A stretch of 64,000 nucleotides of DNA from Deefgea chitinilytica (GCF_016881405.1 NZ_WOFE01000011.1:1-64000), one strand, 5' to 3'. Shown: positions 1 to 10,592, counted from the first letter of the stretch. Numbers and translations are program-made. Notes: a model not told the origin generated them from the sequence alone.

Positions 1-25
1 CGTTTTTGGCTTGAGGCTTCAGATG

Positions 26-49
26 GTGCGCACATTTTAATTTGCGCAC
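26..49. repeat. Short dyad (GTGCGCA / TGCGCAC)
   Basis: A perfect 7-nt inverted repeat, GTGCGCA at 26-32 and TGCGCAC at 43-49, with a 10-nt AT-rich loop. It lies in the stretch downstream of psd at the window edge. It could be a weak transcription-ending hairpin for a gene outside the window. No function is assigned. Confidence 0.4.
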
Positions 50-97
50 GCGGATTCGGTGCTGATTGATTATCTCGATATTCATTTCATCGCACTC

Positions 98-128
98 GGT
101 GTGCAAATCCCTGCGGGATTTGCACACC
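98..128. repeat. Perfect 14-bp stem-loop downstream of psd
   Basis: GGTGTGCAAATCCC (98-111) and its exact complement GGGATTTGCACACC (115-128) enclose a 3-nt loop, giving a very stable hairpin on either strand. No T-tract follows on either side, so it is not a standard intrinsic terminator. It resembles a REP-type intergenic palindrome and lies 77 nt beyond the psd stop codon. Confidence 0.7.
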
Positions 129-150
129 CTACAACCCCCACCAAAATATC

Positions 151-201
151 GGGGTATATCAATCCACGCTTCATTTAAAATTGATCACATCGACATACCC
201 C
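151..201. repeat. GGGTAT...ATACCC intergenic element, copy 1
   Basis: GGGGTAT (151-157) and ATACCCC (195-201) are exact inverted ends of a 51-nt unit. The inner pair ATCAAT/ATTGAT extends the dyad. Length and ends match six other intergenic copies in the window. It lies immediately beyond the psd stop. Confidence 0.6.
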
Positions 202-205
202 AACA

Positions 206-1048
206 TCAATCCGCCATCACTTCACCCAACCGCACGCCACGCCCCGCTTTCCAATCGGCATTAAATTCCAAATCACCCTCAGGAAACAGCAGCACCACGG
301 TTGAGCCGAGTAAAAAGCGGCCCATTTCGGCGCCCTGCTCCAAGATAATTTGTTGATCGCGATAATCTTTGGTCCACACCGACTTACTGCGTGGAGGATT
401 AACAACACCGTGCCATGTGGTGGCCATGCTGCCGACAATCGTCGCGCCGACCAGCACTTGCACGAAGGGCTGACCTTTATCGTTCTCAAACACGCACACC
501 ACGCGCTCATTGAGTGCGAATAGTGCATCAACGCCGCGCGCAGTAGCAGGATTCACTGAAAACAACTCACCCGGCACATAGGTCATTTCCAGCAAGCGGC
601 CACGGCATGGCATGTGAATGCGGTGATAGTCTTTCGGGCTCAGATAAATCGTTGCAAATAGTCCATTTTCAAACTTTTTCGCCAGCGCGGCATCGCCACC
701 GAGCAAGGCTTTAGTGGTGAAATATTTGCCTTTGGCTTGATAAATTTGGTCTTTTTCAATCGGCCCAAACTGGCTAATCGCACCATCCACAGTACAAATC
801 AATTCGGCATTCGCGATTGGCCGAGCGCCGTCTTTCAGCGGGCGCGTAAAAAATTCATTAAACGTGGGATAAGCGGCAATATCTGGATTAGCGGCTTCTG
901 CCATATTCACTTGATACTTAGCGACAAAACCTCGAATCACTGCGGTCGTCAGCTTGCCTGCGCGTAAACCGGCCAAAAAACCCATTAGTTGCGTCAACAG
1001 CAACTTTGGAATGACATACTGCAACATCACAAAAAGGCGATCGGACAA
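206..1048 (-). CDS. psd: Phosphatidylserine decarboxylase proenzyme
   Basis: Decarboxylates phosphatidylserine to phosphatidylethanolamine at the inner membrane. The 280-aa protein carries the LGST self-cleavage motif near the C terminus (GRFLLGSTVVLLF), where serine becomes the pyruvoyl prosthetic group, and the SPKDYHRIHMP segment typical of Psd. The start is a TTG at 1048 with a GGGGA Shine-Dalgarno 6 nt upstream; an in-frame ATG at 1027 lacks one. A -10-like TATAAT (minus strand, 1080-1085) would give a leader of about 25 nt. It is divergent from pssA, which makes its substrate, so the 117-bp spacer should hold promoters for both steps of PE synthesis. Confidence 0.96.
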   Translation of the reverse strand: MSDRLFVMLQYVIPKLLLTQLMGFLAGLRAGKLTTAVIRGFVAKYQVNMAEAANPDIAAYPTFNEFFTRPLKDGARPIANAELICTVDGAISQFGPIEKDQIYQAKGKYFTTKALLGGDAALAKKFENGLFATIYLSPKDYHRIHMPCRGRLLEMTYVPGELFSVNPATARGVDALFALNERVVCVFENDKGQPFVQVLVGATIVGSMATTWHGVVNPPRSKSVWTKDYRDQQIILEQGAEMGRFLLGSTVVLLFPEGDLEFNADWKAGRGVRLGEVMAD

Positions 1049-1079
1049 CGCAAGTCCCCAATATCTAAAAAGAGCGCGA

Positions 1080-1132
1080 ATTATAGCGTATCCGGCGCTG
1101 CGCTACCGATGCGACGATGCCTCAGTTACAAT
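1080..1132. promoter_or_regulatory. Divergent psd/pssA promoter region
   Basis: On the minus strand TATAAT (complement of 1080-1085) is a perfect -10 for psd. On the plus strand TACAAT (1127-1132) is a plausible -10 for pssA. Neither has a convincing -35 box. Putting the two PE-synthesis genes back to back suggests coordinated expression, which is inference. Confidence 0.45.
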
Positions 1133-1165
1133 GTTGCCTCATACGCCTGAATTAAAGAGGTTTTC

Positions 1166-1954
1166 ATGCCGCAATCGCCGTACACGAAACCATCACTGAA
1201 CCGCGCACAGACCTTGCGCCGCCAAAGCATTTATCTGCTCCCCAATTTATTCACGCTGGCCGCGCTGTTTTCCGGCTTTTATGCCATTGTGCAGGCGATG
1301 AACGGTAAATTTGAACACGCCGCTTTAGCGATTTTTGCCGCGATGATATTAGACGGCCTCGATGGTCGTGTTGCCCGTATGACGCACACCCAATCTGAAT
1401 TTGGCGCGCAATTTGATAGCTTGTCCGATATGGTTTCATTTGGCGTTGCGCCCGCGCTGGTGATGTACTCTTGGGGTTTATCGGGCTTTGGCAAGCTCGG
1501 CTGGGCGGTGGCGTTTATTTATTGCGCTGGCGCTGCGCTACGTTTAGCGCGCTTTAACACCAATATTGAAACGGTCGATAAACGTTTCTTTCAAGGACTG
1601 CCCAGCCCCGCCGCTGCGGCGCTGGTCGCCGGCTTGGTATGGATTAACATCGAATACCACGAAGATCTGGCACCGCTGGCTGAATTACTCCCCTATGCCG
1701 CGATGTTTTTTACGCTGTTTGCTGGGCTAACAATGGTATCAAACGTCCCTTTTTGGAGTTTCAAAGAACTACACATGCGCAAGACCGTTCCCTTTGTAAC
1801 GCTATTGATTGCGACCCTAGTTTTGCTGATCGGCGCATCGCGACCTGCACTGGTGCTATTTAGCTTTTTCATTTGCTATGCTGCGTCCGGCTATCTGTAC
1901 TGGCTTTGGAAGATCATCAAACGTCCGGTTACCAGTCCAAAATTAGACATTTAG
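1166..1954 (+). CDS. pssA: CDP-diacylglycerol-serine O-phosphatidyltransferase
   Basis: Makes phosphatidylserine from CDP-diacylglycerol and serine in the inner membrane, feeding Psd. The 262-aa multi-pass protein contains the CDP-alcohol phosphotransferase signature DG-x2-AR-x8-G-x3-D-x3-D, seen as DGLDGRVAR followed by EFGAQFDSLSD, near residues 65-95. Several hydrophobic helices follow, as in the Bacillus-type PssA family. The ATG at 1166 follows AAAGAGG by 6 nt. A strong terminator follows at 1981-2017, so it looks monocistronic. Confidence 0.95.
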   Translation: MPQSPYTKPSLNRAQTLRRQSIYLLPNLFTLAALFSGFYAIVQAMNGKFEHAALAIFAAMILDGLDGRVARMTHTQSEFGAQFDSLSDMVSFGVAPALVMYSWGLSGFGKLGWAVAFIYCAGAALRLARFNTNIETVDKRFFQGLPSPAAAALVAGLVWINIEYHEDLAPLAELLPYAAMFFTLFAGLTMVSNVPFWSFKELHMRKTVPFVTLLIATLVLLIGASRPALVLFSFFICYAASGYLYWLWKIIKRPVTSPKLDI

Positions 1955-1980
1955 TCCAATACTTATTAATTAAACACATA

Positions 1981-2017
1981 AAATAGCGCCAAATTTCTCA
2001 CTGGCGCTATTTTTTTA
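1981..2017 (+). terminator. Intrinsic terminator after pssA
   Basis: AAATAGCGCC (1981-1990) pairs with GGCGCTATTT (2003-2012) around a 12-nt loop and runs into seven T residues. This is a classical rho-independent terminator 27 nt after the pssA stop. Confidence 0.9.
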
Positions 2018-2026
2018 TCAAAATAT

Positions 2027-2055
2027 TTGACATCAAGTCTAATAATATTTAATCT
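2027..2055 (+). promoter_or_regulatory. Probable sigma-70 promoter of leuA
   Basis: TTGACA at 2027-2032 is a perfect -35 box. With a 17-nt spacer the -10 is TAATCT at 2050-2055. Transcription would begin near 2062, giving a leader of about 20 nt before the GTG at 2083. This supports 2083, not the internal ATG, as the first translated start. Confidence 0.6.
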
Positions 2056-2082
2056 GAACTCATTAATGCGAAGGGGAATACT

Positions 2083-2334
2083 GTGTCATTAGACATTGAC
2101 CGTCTAATCGCTGATTTTGGTGGCCCAAGTACGCTGGCGGATCAGCTTAATGCTGCATTTCCAGCTGACCCAGTCTCCCGAGCTGCGATTTATAAATGGC
2201 GTGAACGCGGCAGTTTGCCACTCACCCAAGTGGACAAACTGGCCAAATTGGCCACAAGCCAAGGCCGTAGCTTTAATATCCAAAACTATATGAGCGATGC
2301 GCAATCCGCAGCGACTCACATTCAGGAGAGCACC
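2083..2334 (+). other. HTH-like N-terminal domain fused in frame to LeuA
   Basis: The first 84 codons encode a compact domain with the pattern I-x-x-FGG-x-x-x-LA-x-L ... AIYKWRERG-x-LP, the layout of short phage-type HTH proteins. No stop codon separates it from leuA. I recall an NCBI domain name, carph-isopro, for a small domain of this look found at the N terminus of some isopropylmalate synthases; I could not verify this. Leucine-dependent DNA binding or autoregulation is speculation. Confidence 0.6.
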
Positions 2335-3891
2335 ATGAGCAGCACCAATAATCACAACAATCGTTTGGTTATTTTTGATACAACATTGCGCGACGGCGAA
2401 CAATCGCCCGGTGCGTCGATGACCAAAGAAGAAAAAATTCGGATTGCCCGCCAATTGGAGCGCTTGGGGGTTGACGTGATTGAGGCTGGTTTTGCTGCTG
2501 CCAGCCCGGGCGACGCCGATGCGATCAAGACTATCGCCGGCATTATCGAAAACAGTACCGTCTGTTCTTTGGCACGCGCGAACGAACGTGACGTGCGCGC
2601 TGCTGGTGAAGCAATCAAAGACGCCAAACGCGGCCGGATTCACACTTTTATCGCGACTAGCCCAATCCACATGGAACACAAATTGCGTATGACGCCGGAT
2701 CAAGTGGTTGAAGCGGCCGTCAAAGCAGTAAAAATCGCAGGCGAATACACCAAAGACATCGAATTCTCAGCCGAGGATGCACTACGCAGTGATATTGATT
2801 TTCTGGCGCGCATTTTTGGCGCGGTGATTGCAGCGGGAGCGACCACCTTGAACGTGCCGGATACCGTTGGCTACGCCGTACCGCAACGCACCGAAGCATT
2901 TTTCCGCGAATTGATCGCCAAAACTCCAGGTGGCGACAAGGTCGTTTGGTCCGCGCATTGCCACAATGATTTGGGCATGGCGGTAGCCAATTCATTGGCG
3001 GCAGTTTTGGGTGGTGCACGCCAAGTGGAGTGCACGATTAATGGCCTCGGCGAGCGCGCAGGCAATGCGGCAATGGAAGAAATTGTGATGGCCACCCGTA
3101 CTCGTCGTGATATTTTTGGCGTTGAATGCGGTGTCGACGCAACACAGATCGTCCCAACCAGCAAACTTGTGTCAACGATTACCGGTTATCCAGTACAACC
3201 GAATAAAGCAATTGTCGGCGCGAATGCGTTTGCACATGAATCGGGCATCCACCAAGACGGCGTGTTGAAACACCGTGAAACCTACGAAATTATGAGTGCC
3301 GAATCAGTAGGCTGGAGCACCAATCGCTTGAGTTTGGGCAAATTGTCAGGCCGCAACGCCTTTAAGACCAAATTGCTTGAACTTGGTATTGAATTGCAAT
3401 CCGAAGAAGCATTAAACGCCGCGTTTGCACGCTTCAAAACACTGGCTGACAAAAAGCGTGAAATCTTTGATGAAGATTTGCATGCCTTGGTGTCCGATGA
3501 ATTGATCACCATCGAGCAAGAGCACATCAAGCTGATTTCACTGAAAGTGATTTCTGAAACGGGCGAAACACCAAGTGCCGATTTAGTGGTCAGCGAAGCA
3601 GGCACTGAGCGCCGCGCAACCGCACTGGGCGATGGTACCGTTGACGCGACGTTCAAAGCGATTGAGTCGCTGTTCAATAGCGGCGCTGAGCTGCAATTAT
3701 ATTCAGTCAATGCAATTACATCAGGTACGGACAGCCAAGGTGAAGTGACGGTTCGTTTGATGAAGGACGCTAAAATCGTTAACGGTCAAGGCGCGGACAC
3801 CGACATTATCGTAGCCAGTGCGAAGGCTTACATTTCCGCGCTCAACAAAATTCACAACAATATCAGCCGCGTGCATCCGCAACCGGTTTAA
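2083..3891 (+). CDS. leuA: 2-isopropylmalate synthase with N-terminal HTH-like extension
   Basis: Catalyses the first committed step of leucine synthesis, acetyl-CoA plus 2-ketoisovalerate to 2-isopropylmalate. The full frame is 602 aa. Residues 85-602 are an ordinary LeuA with the DTTLRDGEQ motif (99-107), [19 protein letters not shown], and a C-terminal LeuA dimer/allosteric domain from about residue 475. Residues 1-84 are extra and resemble a small helix-turn-helix domain ([22 protein letters not shown]). The GTG at 2083 has AAGGGG just upstream. A second start, ATG 2335, has AGGAG 6 nt upstream and would give a standard-length LeuA. Both a fused and a short form are therefore possible. 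It is monocistronic, with a hairpin at 4020-4050. Confidence 0.93.
   Translation: MSLDIDRLIADFGGPSTLADQLNAAFPADPVSRAAIYKWRERGSLPLTQVDKLAKLATSQGRSFNIQNYMSDAQSAATHIQESTMSSTNNHNNRLVIFDTTLRDGEQSPGASMTKEEKIRIARQLERLGVDVIEAGFAAASPGDADAIKTIAGIIENSTVCSLARANERDVRAAGEAIKDAKRGRIHTFIATSPIHMEHKLRMTPDQVVEAAVKAVKIAGEYTKDIEFSAEDALRSDIDFLARIFGAVIAAGATTLNVPDTVGYAVPQRTEAFFRELIAKTPGGDKVVWSAHCHNDLGMAVANSLAAVLGGARQVECTINGLGERAGNAAMEEIVMATRTRRDIFGVECGVDATQIVPTSKLVSTITGYPVQPNKAIVGANAFAHESGIHQDGVLKHRETYEIMSAESVGWSTNRLSLGKLSGRNAFKTKLLELGIELQSEEALNAAFARFKTLADKKREIFDEDLHALVSDELITIEQEHIKLISLKVISETGETPSADLVVSEAGTERRATALGDGTVDATFKAIESLFNSGAELQLYSVNAITSGTDSQGEVTVRLMKDAKIVNGQGADTDIIVASAKAYISALNKIHNNISRVHPQPV
2324..2337 (+). 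promoter_or_regulatory. Internal ribosome binding site and ATG for short LeuA
   Basis: AGGAG at 2324-2328 lies 6 nt before ATG 2335, exactly where conventional LeuA proteins begin (MSSTNN...). This is a better Shine-Dalgarno than chance would put inside a coding region. It suggests that a stand-alone LeuA is also made from this mRNA. Confidence 0.6.
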
Positions 3892-4053
3892 AGCTTTGCG
3901 ATTACGGAGCGAGTCGACACCACCCTGTTAACTCGTGAGGCTGTTGCCACCAGCGATAGTACTCAAGCCAAGTAGCTCGTGAACCCAAGCGAGAAAAACT
4001 AGAAACCGAGCGTAAAATTACAAAGCCCCGCATATCCTGCGGGGCTTTGTTCG
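3892..4053 (+). terminator. leuA downstream region with GC-rich hairpin
   Basis: From 3892 to 4018 I see no gene or clear signal. ACAAAGCCCCGCA (4020-4032) and TGCGGGGCTTTGT (4038-4050) then form a perfect 13-bp stem with a 5-nt loop. The flanking T-tract is weak, but the stem is strong and lies between convergent genes, so it probably ends leuA transcription and perhaps transcription from the other side. Confidence 0.7.
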
Positions 4054-4102
4054 TAGGTATATCTACAAAAACATTTGAAGTTATTACTCACAGAGCAATA
4101 CC

Positions 4103-4105
<3 letters not shown>
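4054..4105. repeat. GGGTAT...ATACCC intergenic element, copy 2
   Basis: A 52-nt unit with ends TAGGTAT (4054-4060) and ATACCCTA (4098-4105), the left end lacking one G. It lies between the leuA terminator and the stop of the convergent DUF2069 gene, and its right end overlaps the last codon of that gene. Confidence 0.55.
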
Positions 4106-5145
<1,040 letters not shown>

Positions 5146-5150
5146 TCACC

Positions 5151-6386
5151 ATGAATCTTGCCAGCACTTTTCCACTCATCGCTCGAGTGAGTGGTTTTTC
5201 CCGCTTTGTTGGTCGCCGCCTGATTAATGATCGATGCCTAGAAACCGCAGGTAGCCTTACATTTACGACCTTGCTGGCGGTGGTGCCACTCTTTACGATT
5301 GCACTCACCTTGATTTCGGCATTTCCGATGTTTGGTATCAATGTGAACCGCTTTCGCGGGTTTATCCTGAACAATCTGGTTCCCGAGGCCTCTGGCAAAG
5401 TGATTGGTGTCTATATGCGCCAATTTGCCGATAACGCGGATAGCCTCACAACGATGGGTATGGTCGGCTTGCTCGCAACGGCATTGCTGATGATGTTCAC
5501 CATCGAAAAAACATTTAATACCATTTGGCGCGTCAAGCGGCCAAGAAAACTACTGTCTCGAACATTAACGTACTGGGCAACTATCACACTGGCCCCAATA
5601 TTGATAGGTCTTAGTCTATCGGTCACGAGCTGGCTCTCACAAAATGCAGGCTTAAGCGGGCTAAATTTTCCACTGTTGAAGATATCATCTTGGTTGCTGA
5701 TGTTCGTGACCTTGAGCCTGCTGTATCTAACTCTGCCAAATTGTTTTGTACCACGCTCTCATGCCCTCACATCTGCGCTGATTGTCAGTGGCGGTTTGGA
5801 ATTGATGAAAATTTTATTCGGCTTGTATATTAAGCAATTTACCACCTACAACTTGGTTTACGGTACGTTTGCAAGTTTCCCGATTTTCTTAATCTGGCTC
5901 TATTTATGCTGGGTACTGATTTTAGGCGGCGCAGTGCTATCGGCCACACTCTCTTATTGGTATGGCAACGGTTGGCGCTGGGATAATCATCACGGAACTC
6001 GTTTTGAACAAGCGGTACGCATCTTAGCTGCTTTAGCTGCCGCGCATCAAAACGGGCAACTGATGCATATCAATCAGTTGCGTCGCAAAGTTGAATTAGG
6101 AGTCGATGTCACCCAAGAAATTCTGGAGCAAATGACTACCAAGCAATGGGTCGAGTCAACGCGTGATGGGGAATGGATTTTAGCTTGTGCTGCTGAGCGT
6201 ATTAGCTTGCTAACCGTCTTTGAGTTGGTGGTAAGTCCACTCAATAGTGATGTAGATAGCGGGCTAGAATCTCGCTTAGAAGCCGCCCGCTCAAGTTTAA
6301 ATTTAAGTCTTGCTGATTATTTGGCTGCTGCGCAGCCTGAAATCAATGCTGCATCAATAGCAACTTCAGGTAGCTCGCCGATATAA
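5151..6386 (+). CDS. YihY/BrkB family inner-membrane protein
   Basis: A 411-aa protein with six predicted transmembrane helices in residues 30-280, preceded by the conserved [20 protein letters not shown] segment of the YihY/virulence factor BrkB family. A C-terminal cytoplasmic region (about 285-411) resembles a winged-helix extension common in betaproteobacterial members. The family was once called RNase BN, a role since withdrawn; the present function is unclear. Its last 70 nt overlap the 3' end of convergent aroB on the opposite strand. Confidence 0.88.
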   Translation: MNLASTFPLIARVSGFSRFVGRRLINDRCLETAGSLTFTTLLAVVPLFTIALTLISAFPMFGINVNRFRGFILNNLVPEASGKVIGVYMRQFADNADSLTTMGMVGLLATALLMMFTIEKTFNTIWRVKRPRKLLSRTLTYWATITLAPILIGLSLSVTSWLSQNAGLSGLNFPLLKISSWLLMFVTLSLLYLTLPNCFVPRSHALTSALIVSGGLELMKILFGLYIKQFTTYNLVYGTFASFPIFLIWLYLCWVLILGGAVLSATLSYWYGNGWRWDNHHGTRFEQAVRILAALAAAHQNGQLMHINQLRRKVELGVDVTQEILEQMTTKQWVESTRDGEWILACAAERISLLTVFELVVSPLNSDVDSGLESRLEAARSSLNLSLADYLAAAQPEINAASIATSGSSPI

Positions 6387-7408
6387 GCATCGCCTAAAGC
6401 GCGCAAGAGAATAAATTTGATGCGCCCCGCATCCACTTTCTTATCTTGCGCCATTAATGCTTTATAGCGCTCAAGACCCAAAGCGGGCGCGACCACAGGT
6501 AAGCCAGCTCGCTCAATCAAGCTAATTACGCGGGCAATATCTGCATCATCTAAATGCCCTAAAGCACGGGAAGCGTAAGCTGCCAACACCATTCCAGCAG
6601 CGACCGCTTCTCCATGCAGCCACGTACCATAGCCTAAGCCGGCCTCAATGGCGTGTCCAAAGGTATGCCCCAGATTTAACAGCGCACGCTGCCCAGTTTC
6701 TTTTTCGTCCGCAGCAACAATCCGCGCCTTATTTTGGCAACAACGTTCAACAGCATACGCGATTAATTCTTTATCACGGTTCATCAAACCGACGATATTC
6801 TGTTCAAGCCAGGTCAAGAACTCGACATCATCAATTAAGCCATACTTGATCACTTCAGCCATACCGGCTGAAAACTCACGCTGCGGCAGCGTATCGAGTG
6901 TAGTCAAATCAGCCAAAACCAATTTAGGCTGGTAAAACGCCCCAATCATATTTTTGCCCAAAGGATGATTAATCGCTGTTTTGCCACCAACCGAAGAATC
7001 AACCTGAGCTAGCAAAGTAGTTGGAATTTGAATAAATGGCACACCGCGTTGATAAATCGCTGCGGCAAAACCCGTCATATCGCCAATAACACCGCCACCA
7101 AGCGCAATGAGCGTAGTTTTTCTTTCTGCACGCTCTGTCAGCAACGCACCAAAAATCATATTTAGGCTATCCCAAGTTTTATATTGCTCACCATCGGGCA
7201 ATACAATTGCTTGGCTTTGCACACCAGCTTGCGCTAATAAAGCAACTAGGCCATTTAAATAAAGCGGCGCTATAGTTTCATTCGTCACGATTGCAACACG
7301 CTTTTGTGCTAGAAGCGGCAAAATGCTTTCAACAGAGCTGAGTAAATCTTGACCAATTAAAATAGAATACGGGGCGTGGTCAATATCAACGTTGACGATT
7401 CGGCTCAT
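6317..7408 (-). CDS. aroB: 3-dehydroquinate synthase
   Basis: Converts DAHP to 3-dehydroquinate, step two of the shikimate pathway, using NAD+ and a divalent metal. The 363-aa protein shows the NAD-binding [14 protein letters not shown] segment (about residues 104-117), the metal-ligand region with [12 protein letters not shown] (about 247-258), and DGEQYKTW. It follows aroK with a 4-nt overlap and ends inside the convergent yihY frame. The aroK-aroB pair behind pilQ is a conserved arrangement in many Proteobacteria. Confidence 0.96.
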   Translation of the reverse strand: MSRIVNVDIDHAPYSILIGQDLLSSVESILPLLAQKRVAIVTNETIAPLYLNGLVALLAQAGVQSQAIVLPDGEQYKTWDSLNMIFGALLTERAERKTTLIALGGGVIGDMTGFAAAIYQRGVPFIQIPTTLLAQVDSSVGGKTAINHPLGKNMIGAFYQPKLVLADLTTLDTLPQREFSAGMAEVIKYGLIDDVEFLTWLEQNIVGLMNRDKELIAYAVERCCQNKARIVAADEKETGQRALLNLGHTFGHAIEAGLGYGTWLHGEAVAAGMVLAAYASRALGHLDDADIARVISLIERAGLPVVAPALGLERYKALMAQDKKVDAGRIKFILLRALGDAYIGELPEVAIDAALISGCAAAK

Positions 7409-7935
7409 AACTGGCGCTCCAATTCTTTTAAAAGTAATTGCAAAAGTGAGTTAACAGTCTGCTGGCTGGTATCAATCACAAGATCAGCAACCTCACGGTA
7501 TAACGGGTCACGAATTTGATAGAGCTCTTTGAGCTTGGCCAAAGGGTCGGCTGTTTGCAATAAAGGTCGATTTTTATCATGGCAAGTCCGCGCATAGAGC
7601 TCTTCTGGACTTGCTCGAAGATAAATCACATAACCATTGCGTCGTAGCAGCTTACGATTATTGGGATTAAGTACGACGCCACCGCCGGTACCAAGCACGA
7701 TACCTTGCAATTGCGTCAAAGCCGCAATGGACTCCGCTTCACGTTCCCGAAACCCACTCTCACCTTCAATTTCAAAAATCACTGGGATCTTGGCGCCAGT
7801 CCGCGCCTCAATGTCATGATCTGAATCATAAAAGGTTTTTTGGGTTGCACGCGCTAAGGCGCGCCCAACGGTGGTTTTGCCAGCCCCCATGAGACCGACC
7901 AAATAAAAATTGCCTGGCATTTTCATGCCAGGCAT
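7405..7935 (-). CDS. aroK: Shikimate kinase
   Basis: Phosphorylates shikimate at the 3-hydroxyl with ATP. With the ATG at 7935 the protein has 176 aa, the usual size. The P-loop GLMGAGKTT (14-22), the substrate-binding [21 protein letters not shown] and GTGGGVV motifs, and the lid arginine in KNRPLL are all present. The frame is open back to a TTG at 7986, directly after the pilQ stop. No good Shine-Dalgarno marks either position, so the start is uncertain by up to 17 codons. It is probably cotranscribed with pilMNOPQ and aroB. Confidence 0.93.
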   Translation of the reverse strand: MPGMKMPGNFYLVGLMGAGKTTVGRALARATQKTFYDSDHDIEARTGAKIPVIFEIEGESGFREREAESIAALTQLQGIVLGTGGGVVLNPNNRKLLRRNGYVIYLRASPEELYARTCHDKNRPLLQTADPLAKLKELYQIRDPLYREVADLVIDTSQQTVNSLLQLLLKELERQL

Positions 7936-7986
7936 TTTACTTGAATATCCAACTCTTAGCGAGTTAGCAAAGGGACTATCTGCCAA

Positions 7987-10071
7987 TTAACGCAGAGTCA
8001 AATCAGACTCCAGAACACGAGGCGTCAAGAAAATTAAGAGCTCACGGCGTACTTTATTAACAGCCCTATTTTTAAACAAATTACCGACCATAGGGATATC
8101 ACCCAACAATGGAACTTGCGTCACGGTATTGCTGTTATCTTCAATATAAATACCACCGATAACAACGGTACCACCACTTTCAACCAACACTTTAGTTCGG
8201 ATTTGTTTGGTATTAATTGCAGGACCACTGATGGTATTTTCACCCCGGCTATCTTTATTAACTTGCACATCCATAAATACACTACCGTCAGGTGTAATTT
8301 GTGGTGTAACACGTAATGAAAGTGTTGCCTTTTTAAATGCCACAGTACTAGCGCCATTTTGAGCGGATTCAGTGTAAGGGATTTCTTGACCATCTTCTAT
8401 CACCGCCTCAACTTGATCAGCAGTAATCAAGCGTGGGCTTGAAACGATCTTTAATTTGCCGTCTTGCTCAAGTGCATTTAATTCAAGACCTAAAATGCCA
8501 TCCGACCCAGCAATTAACATTGCAATGGATGCAGGACTAAAGCCTCCGATACCAGCTGCAGGCAGACTTACCTGAGGGATATTGCCAGCAATCGCAGGAA
8601 CTGGACCGTCATTGGGAGGTGTTCCAACTGTTTTAGTGGTAGTGCCGCCACCAAGGGTGACATCACCACGCCATGCTAGGCCGTGCAACTTAACACCTAA
8701 GTTACGCTGGAACCCATCCTCCGCTTCAACAATCCGTGACTCAATCATTACCTGACGGACTGGCACATCAATTTTGGCCAATAGCTCACGAATTTGCTCT
8801 AATTTTGCAGGTATATCTTGCACAACCACTTGATTTGTACGCGGATCAATTACAGCCGAACCACGCGGAGACAAAATACGCTGTTTCTCATCACTTAAGA
8901 TTGTTTTCAACGCATCTGCCTTGTGATACTTCAATTGAAAGAACTCTGTTCGAGTGGGCTCCAACTCTGAAATTTGCTTGCGGCTTTCGAGTTCCGCCTT
9001 TTCTTTCGCGGCCAATTCATCTCGCGGCGCGATCCACATTACATTTCCAGTTTTGCGCTGATCCAAACCCTTAGCTTGCAAAATGATATCTAATGCTTGA
9101 TCCCAAGGCACGTCTTTCAAACGCAATGTCAAAGCACCACCGACAGAATCACTAGTAATAATATTCATACCAGTAAATTCAGCGATAACCTGAAGAACCG
9201 TTCTCACTTCAACATTTTGAAAATTCAAAGACAGCTTTTCACCTTTAAAATTAGCTTTAGAAGCAAGCTTATCTTTGCTTTGTGACGCATCACGCACCTC
9301 AACAACAAAACGATTCTCTGTTTGATAGGCTGAGTATTCCCAATTTCCTTGAGGCTCAATCATCATCTTCACGGAGTCGCCTTGAGCAAAAGTTTCTACT
9401 TTTTGAATTGGCGTTCCAAAATCTGTTACATCGAGTCGGCGCTCTAAATTTTTTGGCAACGCCGATTTGGGAAATTCAACAACCAAATTTTTACCTTGTT
9501 GGCGAATATCAATTCCAACATTTGGGCTGGTCAAATCAATAATGACTTTCCCTTCACCACTGGAGCCACGGCGAAAATCAATATTTTGTATTCCTTCTCG
9601 TTTTCCGCTCGGTTTACTGTCGGCAAATTGAGTATTTTTCTGTGCTGGTGCACTACTAGCAGTACTAGCTGAACCAGCGGAAGCTGCATCCACCGTAATA
9701 AACAAAGAATTGCCTTCCACCTTTGTTTCATAGCCAGCTAACTTCTGCAAATTAAACACCAAACGTGTACGCCCTGTACCTTCGGCAACATTTAAGGTTC
9801 GTAAAGCAGCGCCATTCACCTGAATTGTATTTTTTCCAGTCTGATTAGCTGTATTTGCAAAATCAAAAGCAATACGTGGGGGCGTATTAACAGAAAAACT
9901 AGTCGGAGTCGGCGGAGCCTCATTAAAAGTAACTTTGACGACCTGCTTGTCTGCACTAACGTTACTAACTTCAATATTCGTAATGCTTGAAGTATCAACA
10001 GCAAACGCAAGTGGAACCCAAAGGAACATTACAACTTTGCTTAAACGAGTTACGAACTTATTCATTTTCAT
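7987..10071 (-). CDS. pilQ: Type IV pilus secretin PilQ
   Basis: Forms the outer-membrane ring through which the type IV pilus passes. The 694-aa protein has a signal peptide (about residues 1-24, ending AFA), two AMIN peptidoglycan-binding domains (about 30-130 and 160-270), a secretin N0/STN region (FQNVEVRTVLQVIAEFTGMN, about 290), an N1 domain, and a C-terminal secretin domain with VPLLGDIPMVGNLFK. It overlaps the pilP stop by 4 nt and is the last pilus gene of the operon. Confidence 0.97.
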   Translation of the reverse strand: MKMNKFVTRLSKVVMFLWVPLAFAVDTSSITNIEVSNVSADKQVVKVTFNEAPPTPTSFSVNTPPRIAFDFANTANQTGKNTIQVNGAALRTLNVAEGTGRTRLVFNLQKLAGYETKVEGNSLFITVDAASAGSASTASSAPAQKNTQFADSKPSGKREGIQNIDFRRGSSGEGKVIIDLTSPNVGIDIRQQGKNLVVEFPKSALPKNLERRLDVTDFGTPIQKVETFAQGDSVKMMIEPQGNWEYSAYQTENRFVVEVRDASQSKDKLASKANFKGEKLSLNFQNVEVRTVLQVIAEFTGMNIITSDSVGGALTLRLKDVPWDQALDIILQAKGLDQRKTGNVMWIAPRDELAAKEKAELESRKQISELEPTRTEFFQLKYHKADALKTILSDEKQRILSPRGSAVIDPRTNQVVVQDIPAKLEQIRELLAKIDVPVRQVMIESRIVEAEDGFQRNLGVKLHGLAWRGDVTLGGGTTTKTVGTPPNDGPVPAIAGNIPQVSLPAAGIGGFSPASIAMLIAGSDGILGLELNALEQDGKLKIVSSPRLITADQVEAVIEDGQEIPYTESAQNGASTVAFKKATLSLRVTPQITPDGSVFMDVQVNKDSRGENTISGPAINTKQIRTKVLVESGGTVVIGGIYIEDNSNTVTQVPLLGDIPMVGNLFKNRAVNKVRRELLIFLTPRVLESDLTLR

Positions 10072-10592
10072 TTTTTCTGCTCCGCATCATCCAAGCTCAA
10101 ACTAGTGGTGCGCTCAACCCAATCGCCACCACTGTCCTCAACAATTTCTTTAAGAGTAACTTCTGTTTCCGACACTTGAGTTACCATCCCAAAATTTTGC
10201 CCCATGTAACTGCCTTGCTTAACACGGTATAAATTTCCATCTGGAGCACGAACCAAAGCTTGGACTGTTTTTCCTTGTTGCAAGGTACCCACCATACGCA
10301 ACTTCTCAAGATCATAATTTTCTAAGACTTCTTTAACGCGGTTGGTATTGGGAGCTAAACCGCTACCACTTCCTTTTTTTGCTAGCTCCATCTTGCTAGC
10401 ACGGAATGGATCTGGCAATTCAAACGCATTATATGGAAATGCCACGTATACTTTTGCTTCAGGCAAAGGCTCTACTTTACCTCGTAAGCCTTTAGACTCT
10501 TCAGCCATCCACTCTTTTAAATCTCCATGCTCTTCGCCAAAACAGCCAGTAAGTCCTGTTAGCAGTAGCAGGTAAAGGAGGCATCTATTCAC
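10068..10592 (-). CDS. pilP: Type IV pilus assembly lipoprotein PilP
   Basis: An inner-membrane lipoprotein linking the PilNO alignment complex to the PilQ secretin. The 174-aa product has a lipoprotein signal peptide with lipobox LTGC (Cys17). A disordered linker precedes the C-terminal beta domain, whose characteristic LEKLRMVGTL and LYRVKQGSYMGQNFG motifs lie at about 93-135. It follows pilO by 20 nt and is coupled to pilQ. Confidence 0.95.
   Translation of the reverse strand: MNRCLLYLLLLTGLTGCFGEEHGDLKEWMAEESKGLRGKVEPLPEAKVYVAFPYNAFELPDPFRASKMELAKKGSGSGLAPNTNRVKEVLENYDLEKLRMVGTLQQGKTVQALVRAPDGNLYRVKQGSYMGQNFGMVTQVSETEVTLKEIVEDSGGDWVERTTSLSLDDAEQKK

Noticed and set aside
3282-3710. 142-codon frame antisense to leuA
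   Set aside because: A shadow of the strongly supported leuA reading frame; no start signal or recognisable domain.
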